A stretch of DNA of 18,326 nucleotides from Chloroflexota bacterium (GCA_023434145.1 JAEYTI010000288.1:1-18326); one strand, 5' to 3'; shown: positions 1 through 6,580, numbered from the stretch's first letter. Made by a program: numbers and translations. The notes: generated from the sequence alone by a model not told the origin.

Positions 1-79
1 TCTGCCTGAGCAGGCCTTCTATATGGTCGGTGGGATCGAAGAGGCCGTGGAGCGCGCGAAAGAGCTCCAGGCGGCATAA
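1..79 (+). CDS. atpD: F1F0 ATP synthase subunit beta, C-terminal end (partial)
   Basis: Only the last 25 codons are present; the reading frame starts at base 2 and ends at TAA 77-79. The peptide LPEQAFYMVGGIEEAVERAK followed by ELQAA is the typical C-terminus of the catalytic beta subunit of F1-ATPase (the 'LPEQAFYMVG.IEE...KA..L' ending). The following gene is atpC, the usual order at the end of the atp operon. The 87-nt gap before atpC is longer than usual and contains a 17-bp hairpin beginning 9 nt after this stop. Identification is strong despite the short fragment because the tail is highly conserved and the neighbour matches. Confidence 0.93.
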   Translation, partial: LPEQAFYMVGGIEEAVERAKELQAA

Positions 80-87
80 AGCGTTTC

Positions 88-127
88 TTTTTTCCACCTG
101 GGAGTATCGTCTCCCAGGTGGAAAAAA
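88..127. repeat. Perfect 17-bp inverted repeat between atpD and atpC
   Basis: Arms 88-104 and 111-127 are exact reverse complements, with a 6-nt loop TATCGT at 105-110. The left arm begins with T6 and the right arm ends with A6, so the transcript has the A-run after the hairpin (then TACCAACC), not the U-tract of an intrinsic terminator. It lies 9 nt after the atpD stop and 39 nt before the atpC start. In an essential operon this is more likely an intercistronic RNA-stabilising, processing or attenuating hairpin than a full terminator. It belongs to the set of long hairpins found throughout this window. Confidence 0.85.
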
Positions 128-166
128 TACCAACCCGCAAGAGTGCGGTATAATTAAGGAGCCGTT

Positions 167-589
167 ATGCCGATTCGCTGTGAAATCGTATCGCAGGACC
201 GGATTGTTTACCAGGGCGACGCGGATTCTGTACTGATCCCGGGCGCGGCGGGCGAAATGGGCATCTTGCCGCACCATTCTCCCGTACTGACCACGTTGCA
301 GTTCGGGATTGTGCGTGTCCGCGCGGGGGGTGAAGACCTGTTTTTCACCGTAGCAGGTGGTGTGGCTGAAGTGCAGCCGGACCACGTAACCGTCTTGGCA
401 GACGCGGCAGAAAATGTGCAGGAAATTGATGTGCAGCGGGCTGAAGCCGCGCGCGCCAGGGCCGAACAGGCAATTAAAGAGGGCGCCGGCAAAGAGACAG
501 ACACGTATCAAGAACTCCAAATGAAGCTGCGCCGCTCAAATCTGCGCCTGGACGCGGTCACCCGCTTCCGGCAGCGAAGAGGCGGATAA
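167..589 (+). CDS. atpC: F1F0 ATP synthase subunit epsilon
   Basis: This 140-residue protein has the normal length and two-domain plan of the F1 epsilon subunit, part of the central rotor stalk. Residues 1-85 form the beta-sandwich (MPIRCEIVSQDRIVYQGDAD, then the hallmark GEMGILPHHSPVLTTL and VAGGVAEV). Residues about 88-133 are the Ala/Arg/Glu-rich helical hairpin that can inhibit ATP hydrolysis. The start is supported by AAGGAG at 156-161, 5 nt before ATG. It follows atpD on the same strand and precedes an mreB-like gene by 43 nt without an intervening long hairpin, so atpC and mreB are probably cotranscribed. Nothing is odd in the protein itself. Confidence 0.96.
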   Translation: MPIRCEIVSQDRIVYQGDADSVLIPGAAGEMGILPHHSPVLTTLQFGIVRVRAGGEDLFFTVAGGVAEVQPDHVTVLADAAENVQEIDVQRAEAARARAEQAIKEGAGKETDTYQELQMKLRRSNLRLDAVTRFRQRRGG

Positions 590-632
590 GCTGCAAAACC
601 TGTGCGCGATCCCATCACCTTAGAAGGACGGT

Positions 633-1643
633 ATGCCTCTATTCACCTTTAGCAGAGAGCTGGGCATTGACCTCGGCACGATGAACACGGTCATCGCCGA
701 GGGAAATCGGATTCTCTTGCAAGAACCGACCGTCGTAGCCGTCGTTGTCTCCGAACAAAAGATGGTTGAGACCGGCCAGGCCGCCCGTGATATGCTCGGG
801 CGCGTGTCCGATGCAATTGAAGTGATTCGCCCGCTCCAGCATGGGGTAATTGCCCGCTTCGAAGTAACCGAAAAGCTGCTCCAGCGGCACGTCAAGCACG
901 TATCTGGGCCGATGCAGATTTTCAAGCCCAAGATTATGATCACCGTGCCTTACGGCGTGACCAGCGTGGAGAGCCGCGCGGTGCATGAGGCGGGACTTGG
1001 GGCTTCAAATCAGGTGTATATGATCTCGCAGCCCCTTGCCGCTGCGCTGGGGATCGATTTGCCCATTAGCACGCCTTCGGGCAATATGCTCCTCTCGCTT
1101 GGCGGGGGAACGGTGCAGGCTGCGGTGCTGGCGATGAACGATATTGTGCGCGCGGAAACGTCGCGCACCGGCGGATTCAAGATGGATGATGCCATTTCCG
1201 CTTACATCCGCAAGAAGTTCGGCGTGGTTGTTGGCCAGCCAACCGCCGAGCAGTTGAAGGTGCGCATTGGCGCGGCTGTGCCACAAGACCAGCAGCAGTC
1301 GATGGAGGTGCAGGGGCAGGATCAGGTCAGCGGGCTGCCGCGGCCGGTTACCCTCACCACAGACGATATCGTCGACGCATTGCAGGAGCCGCTTACAGAT
1401 GTGGTCAATACCACGCGGCGCGTTCTTGAGCGAACCCCGCCCGAGTTGATTTCAGATATTATCGATCGCGGCGTAGCCCTATGCGGCGGCGGCGCGCAGC
1501 TGCGCGGGCTGGATAAGTATCTCACCAAGGCGCTGGGTATCCCCGCCTACCTGGTGGATAACCCGGTCACCTGCACGGCAGAGGGCGCTGCTCGCGCCCT
1601 TGCCATGCGCGAAGTGCTGCGCCGCAGTCTGCTGCCAACGTAA
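633..1643 (+). CDS. MreB-like bacterial actin homologue (divergent rod-shape protein)
   Basis: This 336-residue protein has the MreB/actin-HSP70 fold motifs in order: phosphate-1 loop GIDLGTMNT (11-19), ITVPYGVTSVESRAV (103-117), the connect-1 helix QPLAAALG (133-140), phosphate-2 loop SLGGGT (155-160), ADQLK-like TAEQLKVRIGAA (204-215), and the adenosine motif CGGGAQLRGLDKYL (284-297). MreB filaments guide lateral wall synthesis at the membrane. Two positions differ from the usual MreB pattern. The Glu of 'EEP.AAAIG' is Gln133, and the Asp of phosphate-2 'DIGGGT' is Ser155. Both act on the nucleotide or its attacking water in this superfamily, so slow or absent ATP hydrolysis is possible. 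RBS GAAGGA at 623-628. No mreC or mreD follows. The start codon and length fit the family; a specialised paralogue is as likely as the main MreB. Confidence 0.85.
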   Translation: MPLFTFSRELGIDLGTMNTVIAEGNRILLQEPTVVAVVVSEQKMVETGQAARDMLGRVSDAIEVIRPLQHGVIARFEVTEKLLQRHVKHVSGPMQIFKPKIMITVPYGVTSVESRAVHEAGLGASNQVYMISQPLAAALGIDLPISTPSGNMLLSLGGGTVQAAVLAMNDIVRAETSRTGGFKMDDAISAYIRKKFGVVVGQPTAEQLKVRIGAAVPQDQQQSMEVQGQDQVSGLPRPVTLTTDDIVDALQEPLTDVVNTTRRVLERTPPELISDIIDRGVALCGGGAQLRGLDKYLTKALGIPAYLVDNPVTCTAEGAARALAMREVLRRSLLPT

Positions 1644-1661
1644 ATATTTCGCCTATACGGT

Positions 1662-1710
1662 GTGATAACAAAGAGGCCGGGCATTACTCGCCCGGCCTCT
1701 TTGTTATCAC
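1662..1710. terminator. 21-bp perfect hairpin between convergent mreB-like and rex genes
   Basis: Arms 1662-1682 and 1690-1710 are exact reverse complements; the loop is ATTACTC. The hairpin starts 19 nt after the mreB-like stop, and its right arm contains the rex stop codon (TGA on the minus strand, 1707-1709), so it can serve both convergent transcripts. The GC-rich inner half (GAGGCCGGGC) suits a bidirectional terminator. On the plus strand it is followed by TTTAAGTA, a weak U-run; on the minus strand no U-run follows. Confidence 0.75.
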
Positions 1711-2324
1711 TTTAAGTAATAGGTCATCCGCTGCAGATAAATTACCGGATCGACATACTGCACATGCACATCCTCTGGCACGTTCAGCGTGATCGGCGCG
1801 TAGTTCAGAATAGACTTGATCCCAGCCTTCACCAGTTGATCGGTGACCGACTGCGCCGCCGAGGCGGGCACGGTCAGCATAGCGATCTTGATGCCTGCTT
1901 TTTGGATCAGCGATACCAGGTTTTCCATGTCCTGCACGGTGAACTCTTGAATCTTCATCCCCACGCGCTCGGGGTCATTATCGAAGATCATTGCCACGCG
2001 GAAGCCGTGGTTGATAAAGCTCTGGTAATGGGCGATCGCGCGCCCCAGGTTGCCCGCGCCGATCACGGCGATATCCCACACCTGGTCGATATGTAGGATG
2101 GAGCGGAGCTGTTCTACCAGATATGCGATCTGATAGCCCTTGCCCTGCTTTCCGAATTCACCAAACTGCGAGAGATCTTTGCGGATCTGCGCAGCAGAAA
2201 TGCCAATTAGCTCGCCTAGCTCTTGCGACGACGTCGTCTGGATTCCCTGCGCTTGCATGTGCTCCAGTGCTTGCAGGTAAATGGGCAACCGCCCTACGAT
2301 GATTCCTGGTATCCCTTTGTCCAT
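1707..2324 (-). CDS. rex: Redox-sensing transcriptional repressor Rex
   Basis: Rex is a homodimeric repressor that binds DNA when the NADH/NAD+ ratio is low and is released by NADH. From the chosen ATG the protein is 205 residues, the usual size. Residues 1-75 are the winged helix, with the family signature SAAQIRKDLSQFGEFGKQG (43-61) followed by KGY. Residues 82-190 form the Rossmann domain, with GAGNLGRA (89-96) and FDNDPERVG (114-122). The open frame extends 21 codons further upstream, but ATG 2324 is preferred: GAGGAG (plus-strand 2332-2337) lies at proper spacing, and the protein then begins with the typical IPGIIVGRLPIYL. Its stop lies inside the hairpin shared with the mreB-like gene. 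A candidate Rex operator and promoter lie upstream, so autoregulation is plausible. Confidence 0.95.
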   Translation of the reverse strand: MDKGIPGIIVGRLPIYLQALEHMQAQGIQTTSSQELGELIGISAAQIRKDLSQFGEFGKQGKGYQIAYLVEQLRSILHIDQVWDIAVIGAGNLGRAIAHYQSFINHGFRVAMIFDNDPERVGMKIQEFTVQDMENLVSLIQKAGIKIAMLTVPASAAQSVTDQLVKAGIKSILNYAPITLNVPEDVHVQYVDPVIYLQRMTYYLK

Positions 2325-2360
2325 CCCTGTTCTCCTCTGCGTTTGGCGCTTGAAACTTAC

Positions 2361-2397
2361 TGTATCACAAAGATGATAATTGTGCAATTAAACACAG
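2361..2397 (-). promoter_or_regulatory. Candidate rex promoter with overlapping Rex operator
   Basis: On the minus strand TTGCAC (plus 2387-2382), a 17-nt spacer and TACAGT lie upstream of rex; both hexamers are imperfect matches to sigma-70 boxes. Overlapping the -35 box, plus-strand 2380-2397 reads TTGTGCAATTAAACACAG. This has the 6+6+6 layout of the Rex site TTGTGA-N6-TCACAA, with the left half 5/6 and the right half 4/6. A further exact half-site (TCACAA, 2365-2370) is nearby without a partner. Autoregulation by Rex is common, which supports the reading, but the match is partial. Confidence 0.4.
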
Positions 2398-2414
2398 GAA
2401 GAATCTGTTAAACG

Positions 2415-2443
2415 CACACAACCGGCATCACGCCGGTTGTGTG
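2415..2443 (-). terminator. 12-bp hairpin after the zinc peptidase gene
   Basis: Arms CACACAACCGGC (2415-2426) and its exact complement (2432-2443) are separated by the loop ATCAC. It lies 15 nt after the stop of the peptidase gene on the minus strand. The transcript continues GCGTTTAACAG, giving only a three-U run. A terminator for the peptidase transcript is the simplest reading; it also separates that gene from the rex promoter. Confidence 0.65.
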
Positions 2444-2457
2444 TGCTAGAAATCAAG

Positions 2458-3147
2458 CTAATCTCTGGAGCGACCAGAGAGCAGGAACACGTAGTAGAGC
2501 ACCTGCGAGATGGCCTGCACCGCGGCCGCGACGTAGGTGAGCGCGGCGGCGTCGAGCACGGCATTGACCCCGCGCATCTCGTTCTGGTACAGTACGCCCG
2601 AATTCACCAGCCACTCTTTGGCGCGGCGGCTGGCGTTGAACTCCACCGGCAGGGTGACGATAGCGAACACGGCGGTCGCGCCGAACAGGATCACGCCGAT
2701 CCACGCGAGCTGCTCCCAGATGAACAGGCCAACGATGAACAGGATCGGACCGAGCCAGGAGCCGATCTGCACGGTGGGTACGATGGCGCTGCGAATGTAC
2801 ATGGGCACATAGTTGTCCTGATGCTGGAGCGCGTGACCGGCTTCGTGAGCGGCGATCCCGGCGGCAGCAAGGCTTGGCCCGCGGTATACATCCGGGCTGA
2901 GGCGCAGCGTGCGGCTGGTTGGGTCGTAATGGTCGCTCAGCATGCCCTGAGTCATCTCTACCTTCACGTTGTACAGGCCCGACATATCGAGCATGCGGCG
3001 GGCGATTTCCGAGCCCGTCAGGCCAACCGTTGAGCCGACGCGGGAGTATTTTGCGAATGAGGATTGAACTTTAAACTGCGCCCACAGCCCCAAAAGCAGG
3101 GCGGGCAGGGCGAAGACGAAGTACATGGGATTAAAGAAGAAGGGCAT
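2458..3147 (-). CDS. Membrane zinc metallopeptidase, YugP family
   Basis: This 229-residue protein matches the YugP-type neutral zinc peptidase family (Pfam Zn_peptidase_2) in length and plan. An N-terminal membrane segment lies at about 8-24 (FNPMYFVFALPALLLG), followed by the zinc motif HEAGHALQH (101-109). Further hydrophobic segments lie at about 128-146, 148-168 and 200-222. TLPVEFNASRRA (165-176) carries the conserved Glu169 expected to complete the metal site. It is probably a membrane-embedded protease; the substrates of this family are poorly known. AAAGGA lies upstream of the ATG at suitable spacing. It is preceded by a long AT-rich intergenic region and followed by its own hairpin, so it is probably monocistronic. 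Confidence 0.92.
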   Translation of the reverse strand: MPFFFNPMYFVFALPALLLGLWAQFKVQSSFAKYSRVGSTVGLTGSEIARRMLDMSGLYNVKVEMTQGMLSDHYDPTSRTLRLSPDVYRGPSLAAAGIAAHEAGHALQHQDNYVPMYIRSAIVPTVQIGSWLGPILFIVGLFIWEQLAWIGVILFGATAVFAIVTLPVEFNASRRAKEWLVNSGVLYQNEMRGVNAVLDAAALTYVAAAVQAISQVLYYVFLLSGRSRD

Positions 3148-3299
3148 TTCCGTTCCTTTCCTTTAGGGTTTCTTAGCCAATAAAGTCGTAATCTCTCGAA
3201 CCCCTGGTTGTGCCAGCTTTCTCACACAATATGCACTATGGTCCGACGATAGAATCGTTTCTTAACAAACAATATAACATGGCAGTATATAATTTTCAT

Positions 3300-3381
3300 C
3301 ATAATGAATAGGCTTAAAAGGTAAACGTTGCATCAAATTTGCCTTTATAAAAGTTACTGCTCAGCCGCAAAGGCTTTTTTT
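3300..3381 (+). ncRNA. Candidate small RNA with mutually exclusive stems and a U7 terminator
   Basis: TATAAT at 3288-3293, preceded by TTAACA at 3262-3267 (20-nt spacing, longer than ideal), could start a plus-strand transcript near 3300. The transcript can form a 9-bp stem, 3317-3325 with 3338-3346, including one U-G pair. The same 3' arm (GCCTTT, 3341-3346) can instead pair with AAAGGC at 3369-3374, directly followed by seven T (3375-3381), an attenuator-like arrangement. A shorter alternative is AGCC (3363-3366) with GGCT (3372-3375). No plus-strand gene lies near in either direction, so a free small RNA of about 80 nt fits better than a leader. The 3' part recurs near 9000. Confidence 0.4.
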
Positions 3382-3444
3382 CTGTGAATGGGACGCTCGC
3401 ATTGCGAGCTACTGCTTCGCCCGCCAGGGTTGAGCAGTTACTTT
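3353..3444. repeat. Dispersed intergenic repeat, copy A, flanked by inverted 14-mers
   Basis: The ends AAAGTTACTGCTCA (near 3349-3362) and TGAGCAGTTACTTT (3431-3444) are inverted repeats matching at 13 of 14 positions. Inside are ACTGCTCAGCCGCA, GGC plus T7, a hairpin GCTCGC-ATT-GCGAGC, and CGCCCGCC. The same parts in the same order occur on the minus strand at about 8976-9030 (copy B), so this is a repeat family and not a chance hairpin. Confidence 0.6.
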
Positions 3445-3494
3445 AAAGGCGATATCCCTGAACAACGCAGTTGTTCAGGGATATCGCCTTTAAA
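3442..3494 (-). terminator. 25-bp perfect hairpin with GCA triloop after the oxidoreductase gene
   Basis: Arms 3442-3466 and 3470-3494 are exact reverse complements around the loop GCA (C-GCA-G on the plus strand). It begins 10 nt after the oxidoreductase stop on the minus strand. The transcript leaves the stem as GTAACTGC with no U-tract. Its position suits termination or 3'-end protection of the four-gene carbohydrate transcript. Confidence 0.75.
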
Positions 3495-3503
3495 AAATCC
3501 ACC

Positions 3504-4616
3504 CTACTGAGGTTTGCTCTTGGAGCGCGCCTGCAAGCTGGTCAGCAGATCGCAGTATTCCTGGCGGTCGAGCGGAAGCAGAACCTCGCGGCGGGTGTGG
3601 GAGGAAAGAATCATCGCGTTGGCGAGTTCCAGCGACATGATGCCCTCCGTTCCGGCAGCCGATACGGGCGAGCCGGTCTGGATGGCGGCATGCAGGTTTG
3701 CGTAGACCGCCGGATGATCGCCGTGCCCCTCTTCCACCTCTACCGGCACTTCTTCGGTCATTGGGCCGCGATAAATCTCCTCGGTAGTGCGCAGGAACTC
3801 GTGCACGTCGGCTTCAAATACGCTGTATTTCAAGCTTCCGTGGCCAATTTCGAGCGTGCCGCCCGTCCCCACTATGGTGAGATTGCCCTTTGGACCGCTT
3901 TCGGCGGTGCTGGCGCGGAAGTACCCCGACGCGCCGTTCTCCCACTCCATCATCGCGGTGACGGTATCTTCCACCTCCACCGGGTGCAGGTTGGTGCGAT
4001 TCCACGAGAAGACGCGCTTGGGCATCCCCGCCAGATGGCAGATCAGGTCCAGGTCGTGTGGCGCCTGGTTGAGCAGCACGCCGCCGCCTTCGCCCCACCA
4101 CGTCGCCCGCCAGGAGGCCAGCGAATAGTATTTATCGGAGCGCGGCCAGGGTACGATGAATTCGAGTCGTTGGATTGTGCCCAGTTTGCCTTCCTGGATC
4201 ATCTGTTTTGCCAGCCGAACTTCGGGGCGCAGCCGCTGCTGGAGATTGATCGCCAGCAGCTTTCCGGTCGCTTTCGATGCGGCAACCATGCGGTCCGCGT
4301 CGGCGGCGTTGATTGCCATGGGCTTCTCCACCAGCACGTGGCTGCCCGCTTCCATAGCATCGATCGCCATCTGCGGGTGCAGGTAGTGCGGGGTCATCAC
4401 TACGGTGATCTCGGGTTTCACCTCGGCCAGCATCTTGCGGTAGTCGCTGTAAAAGGGTGCTTCGAGCTCCTCGGCGCGTTCGCGCCCGGCATCTTCTCGG
4501 ATATCGCAGACGGCAGCGACCTCGGTTGTCGGCAGGTACATGGCCGGGCGGTGCATGTTGAACACCAGCGCGCCCACCCCAATAATGGCATGACGGATCT
4601 TCTGTGGTTCGGTCAT
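3504..4616 (-). CDS. Gfo/Idh/MocA family NAD(P)-dependent oxidoreductase
   Basis: This 370-residue protein has the standard two-domain plan of the family. The N-terminal Rossmann fold carries AIIGVGALVFNMH (10-22), with acidic VCDIRED at the end of beta-2. EKP is at 97-99, the conserved signature whose Lys contacts cofactor and substrate. The C-terminal alpha/beta domain has GGGVLLNQAPHDLDLICHL (177-195), where His187 and Asp188 occupy the usual catalytic or substrate positions. Members oxidise or reduce sugars, inositols and related polyols; the substrate here cannot be told. Its ATG lies 6 nt after the stop of the upstream epimerase gene, and a GGAG within the end of that gene serves as RBS, so translation is probably coupled. 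It is the last gene of the cluster. Confidence 0.92.
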   Translation of the reverse strand: MTEPQKIRHAIIGVGALVFNMHRPAMYLPTTEVAAVCDIREDAGRERAEELEAPFYSDYRKMLAEVKPEITVVMTPHYLHPQMAIDAMEAGSHVLVEKPMAINAADADRMVAASKATGKLLAINLQQRLRPEVRLAKQMIQEGKLGTIQRLEFIVPWPRSDKYYSLASWRATWWGEGGGVLLNQAPHDLDLICHLAGMPKRVFSWNRTNLHPVEVEDTVTAMMEWENGASGYFRASTAESGPKGNLTIVGTGGTLEIGHGSLKYSVFEADVHEFLRTTEEIYRGPMTEEVPVEVEEGHGDHPAVYANLHAAIQTGSPVSAAGTEGIMSLELANAMILSSHTRREVLLPLDRQEYCDLLTSLQARSKSKPQ

Positions 4617-4622
4617 CAGGTT

Positions 4623-5402
4623 TTACTCCAGCCCCATTGCTCTCAAGTTGTTATAGGAAATATTCAAGCTTTCAAACGGATCGCGCTGGCAAATATCTTG
4701 TTCCACCGCGTACCATTCAACCCCGGCTTCTTTGCACGCCGCTAAAATGGCAGGCCAGTTCAGGTTGCCCTCACCGACCTCGGCCATCATCTGCATCGCG
4801 CCGTGACCTTCGGGGACAACGGTCATATCTTTGAGATGCACGACCGGCATGCGGTTTTTCATCTTGCGGATCCACGCCGCAGGGTCTGCGCCGCCGTGCT
4901 GCACCCAATAGGTATCGATCTCAGCCATCAGGTAGCGCGGGTCGCTCTCACCGTAGATGATATCCATACCGGTCTTGTCGCCGAAGCGGGTGAACTCGAA
5001 GCTGTGGTTGTGGTAGCTGAAGGTAAGCCCGGCATCTGCCAGCTTCTTGCCGATCTCACTGGCCTCTTTTGCGAAGCGGTGATAGTTCTCTTCCGCGCCG
5101 CGGAACTGGGGCGGCATGGAGCCTATGGCTACATTCTTGCAGTTCCACAGCTTGTGCTGCGCGATGACCTCGTCTGTGTGGTTCCATAGTTGATCATAAG
5201 AGATATGCGTGATGCAGATGGTCATCTCATGATCGTCCATCACGCGTTTCACGTCCTCATTTGCCATCGCGCCAATACCGGAGACCTGCACGGCTTTGTA
5301 CCCAATCTGACAGATCTTATCGATGCTTTCGCGCAAGCCATCGAGGGTCTGGATATACTGCCGGACGGTGAACAACTGCGCGGCAAGAACAGGGTGATCC
5401 AT
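4623..5402 (-). CDS. Sugar phosphate isomerase/epimerase (xylose-isomerase-like TIM barrel)
   Basis: This 259-residue protein belongs to the AP-endonuclease-2/xylose-isomerase-like family (Pfam AP_endonuc_2; IolE/IolI relatives). It starts with the typical LAAQLFTVRQYIQT. Putative metal and active-site residues sit at strand ends: YHNHSFEF (130-137, His131 and His133), AEIDTYW (160-166, Asp163), VVHLKD (187-192, His189) and YAVEQD (231-236, Glu234). Such enzymes interconvert sugars, keto-inositols or their phosphates. AAGGAGGA just upstream of ATG is a near-perfect RBS. It is tightly paired with the Gfo/Idh/MocA gene, a combination common in inositol and unusual-sugar catabolism. A 17-bp hairpin lies 33 nt before its start. 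Confidence 0.9.
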   Translation of the reverse strand: MDHPVLAAQLFTVRQYIQTLDGLRESIDKICQIGYKAVQVSGIGAMANEDVKRVMDDHEMTICITHISYDQLWNHTDEVIAQHKLWNCKNVAIGSMPPQFRGAEENYHRFAKEASEIGKKLADAGLTFSYHNHSFEFTRFGDKTGMDIIYGESDPRYLMAEIDTYWVQHGGADPAAWIRKMKNRMPVVHLKDMTVVPEGHGAMQMMAEVGEGNLNWPAILAACKEAGVEWYAVEQDICQRDPFESLNISYNNLRAMGLE

Positions 5403-5435
5403 TGCTTCCTCCTTGAATGGGTCGATTTACGCTAC

Positions 5436-5475
5436 CGCGCAAAAGGCGGCTGAATTACCAGCCGCCTTTTGCGCG
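5436..5475. repeat. 17-bp perfect inverted repeat between phosphotransferase and epimerase genes
   Basis: Arms CGCGCAAAAGGCGGCTG (5436-5452) and its exact complement (5459-5475) flank the loop AATTAC. On the minus strand it lies 24 nt after the phosphotransferase stop and 33 nt before the epimerase ATG. No U-tract follows (GTAGCGTA). The remaining 33 nt are too few for a normal promoter plus leader, so it is probably an intercistronic hairpin within one transcript, setting relative mRNA levels. Confidence 0.8.
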
Positions 5476-5498
5476 AGGTACGGGACAGCTTACCTTGA

Positions 5499-6485
5499 TT
5501 ATATCTCTTCAATCACCGGTTCGCCGCGCTGGAGGCGGGCGCGTTTCTCCGCCAGCACTCTGGCCTGCCAGGAGATGCGGTGTCCGGCGGGCCACTCCTC
5601 GCTCAACGCAAGGTAGGCAATCAATTCACGAATGCGCAAGAACACCGGCAGGTAGGTGAACCATTCGGTATCCAGCTCATTTTCGGTCCGGTAGCCCTGG
5701 TAAAAGGGCTTCATGAAGGTTTGGGCAAACGCTTCGCGCTGCACTAGCCCGCCGCGAACGCTTTGCGTAATCGCGCTGTACAGCGCAACGGCGATATCAG
5801 AGACAAACCATCCGTGGAGGATCAAATCGTAATTGGTGATCAGAATAGGCTGCTGCGGATGGGTATCGGGAATATAGAGGAAGCTTTCTGGGTGTAGATC
5901 ATTGTGGATCAGCCCGTAGGAAGCGCGGTCGCGAGGCAGTGAGCGCAGCACAGCCGCCAGCGGGGCAAACTGCGCGGCGATTTTCGGCTCGTCACATGCT
6001 GTTCTGAAAGATTCCAGTTCCGCTTCCATATCCATGAGCGGCGAACCGGGCAGCTTTTCCCACTGTGGATGCAGGCGAGCCAGGGCATGCATTTTCCCCA
6101 TCGCTTTTCCCCACGCGGCGAACAGCTTCTCGTTCCAGTAGTACAGGTTGCGCGCATAGGGCCGCTGGCCCGCGCTGTGCGGCGCGAGGAACACCAGCAC
6201 AGGCCCATCATCACCCGGCAGGGTCTCGTACAGGCTGCCGCTCACTGACTCAACCGGACCGGCGACTGGCGCGCCGCCATCCGCCAGATAGCGCGCGTAG
6301 CGCAGCTTTTCCCCAAATAATGGGATGCTCGCTTCAGAAATGGGCACAAAGCGGATGGCGTAGCTCAGGTTGCCTTTGCGGCAGGTAAACACGCCCGCGG
6401 GCGGCCCGCCAAGCTGGCGCAGCGAGGCCGGATCGACGCCGAAGCGCTCTGCCCCAGTGTTCAGAATCGATTCCGATACCAGCAT
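5499..6485 (-). CDS. APH-fold phosphotransferase (aminoglycoside/choline kinase-like), active site altered
   Basis: This 328-residue protein resembles the phosphotransferase enzyme family (Pfam APH; RdoA/homoserine-kinase-like). A nucleotide-binding N-lobe (about 25-100) has Arg45 in AIRFVP at the usual Lys position. The catalytic loop is LIHNDLHPES (192-201) with Asp196. The metal loop is ITNYDLILHGWFVSDIA (215-231). Relative to HGDLHPGN and IDFD, the metal-binding Asn is Ser201 and the first Asp is Asn218, while Asp196 and Asp220 are kept. Activity may thus be changed or lost. The open frame runs 52 codons further upstream, but through a 31-bp hairpin; ATG 6485 with AGGAGGT just before it is clearly the start. 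It sits between GH130 and the epimerase, suggesting action on a sugar or sugar derivative. Confidence 0.82.
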   Translation of the reverse strand: MLVSESILNTGAERFGVDPASLRQLGGPPAGVFTCRKGNLSYAIRFVPISEASIPLFGEKLRYARYLADGGAPVAGPVESVSGSLYETLPGDDGPVLVFLAPHSAGQRPYARNLYYWNEKLFAAWGKAMGKMHALARLHPQWEKLPGSPLMDMEAELESFRTACDEPKIAAQFAPLAAVLRSLPRDRASYGLIHNDLHPESFLYIPDTHPQQPILITNYDLILHGWFVSDIAVALYSAITQSVRGGLVQREAFAQTFMKPFYQGYRTENELDTEWFTYLPVFLRIRELIAYLALSEEWPAGHRISWQARVLAEKRARLQRGEPVIEEI

Positions 6486-6502
6486 ATGACCTCCTACATG
6501 GA

Positions 6503-6567
6503 TTCTTTGATGGTGTGTTTGTATGTCGCATACGGAGTATGCGACATACAAACACACCATCAAAGAA
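6503..6567. repeat. 31-bp perfect inverted repeat with GGA triloop between GH130 and phosphotransferase genes
   Basis: Arms 6503-6533 and 6537-6567 are exact complements with a 3-nt loop GGA (C-GGA-G on the plus strand). On the minus strand it starts 14 nt after the GH130 stop and ends 17 nt before the phosphotransferase ATG, just before its ribosome binding site. The transcript continues TCCATGTA with no U-tract. There is no space for an ordinary promoter downstream, so it probably stays within a polycistronic RNA. Confidence 0.9.
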
Positions 6568-6580
6568 CTCCCCGCTTTTT

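Larger units (their letters stand above)
3148..3503. other. AT-rich intergenic region with regulatory and repeat elements
   Basis: This 356-nt gap has no credible ORF. Positions about 3230-3350 are strikingly AT-rich compared with the flanking genes. It contains a small hairpin ACGAT-AGA-ATCGT (3246-3258), a plus-strand TATAAT (3288-3293), a candidate sRNA ending in a U7 terminator (3375-3381), a repeat shared with the gap near 9000, and a 25-bp hairpin at 3442-3494. The promoter of the peptidase gene must also lie here on the minus strand, but no convincing -35/-10 pair stands out. Confidence 0.7.

Noticed and set aside
88..127. Intrinsic terminator ending the atp operon before atpC
   Set aside because: No U-tract on the 3' side and a conserved operon gene follows; kept as an inverted repeat of unknown role.
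149..154. TATAAT just upstream of atpC as a promoter
   Set aside because: It lies 12 nt before ATG, would remove the AAGGAG ribosome binding site from the transcript, and has no -35 partner. Chance match in an AT-rich gap is more likely.
2325..2387. 21-codon N-terminal extension of Rex
   Set aside because: It has no ribosome binding site, runs through the candidate promoter, and makes the protein longer than the family.
3471..4745. Long plus-strand open frame (424 codons) opposite the oxidoreductase
   Set aside because: Codon shadow of a strongly supported minus-strand enzyme; no family motifs, low-complexity composition.
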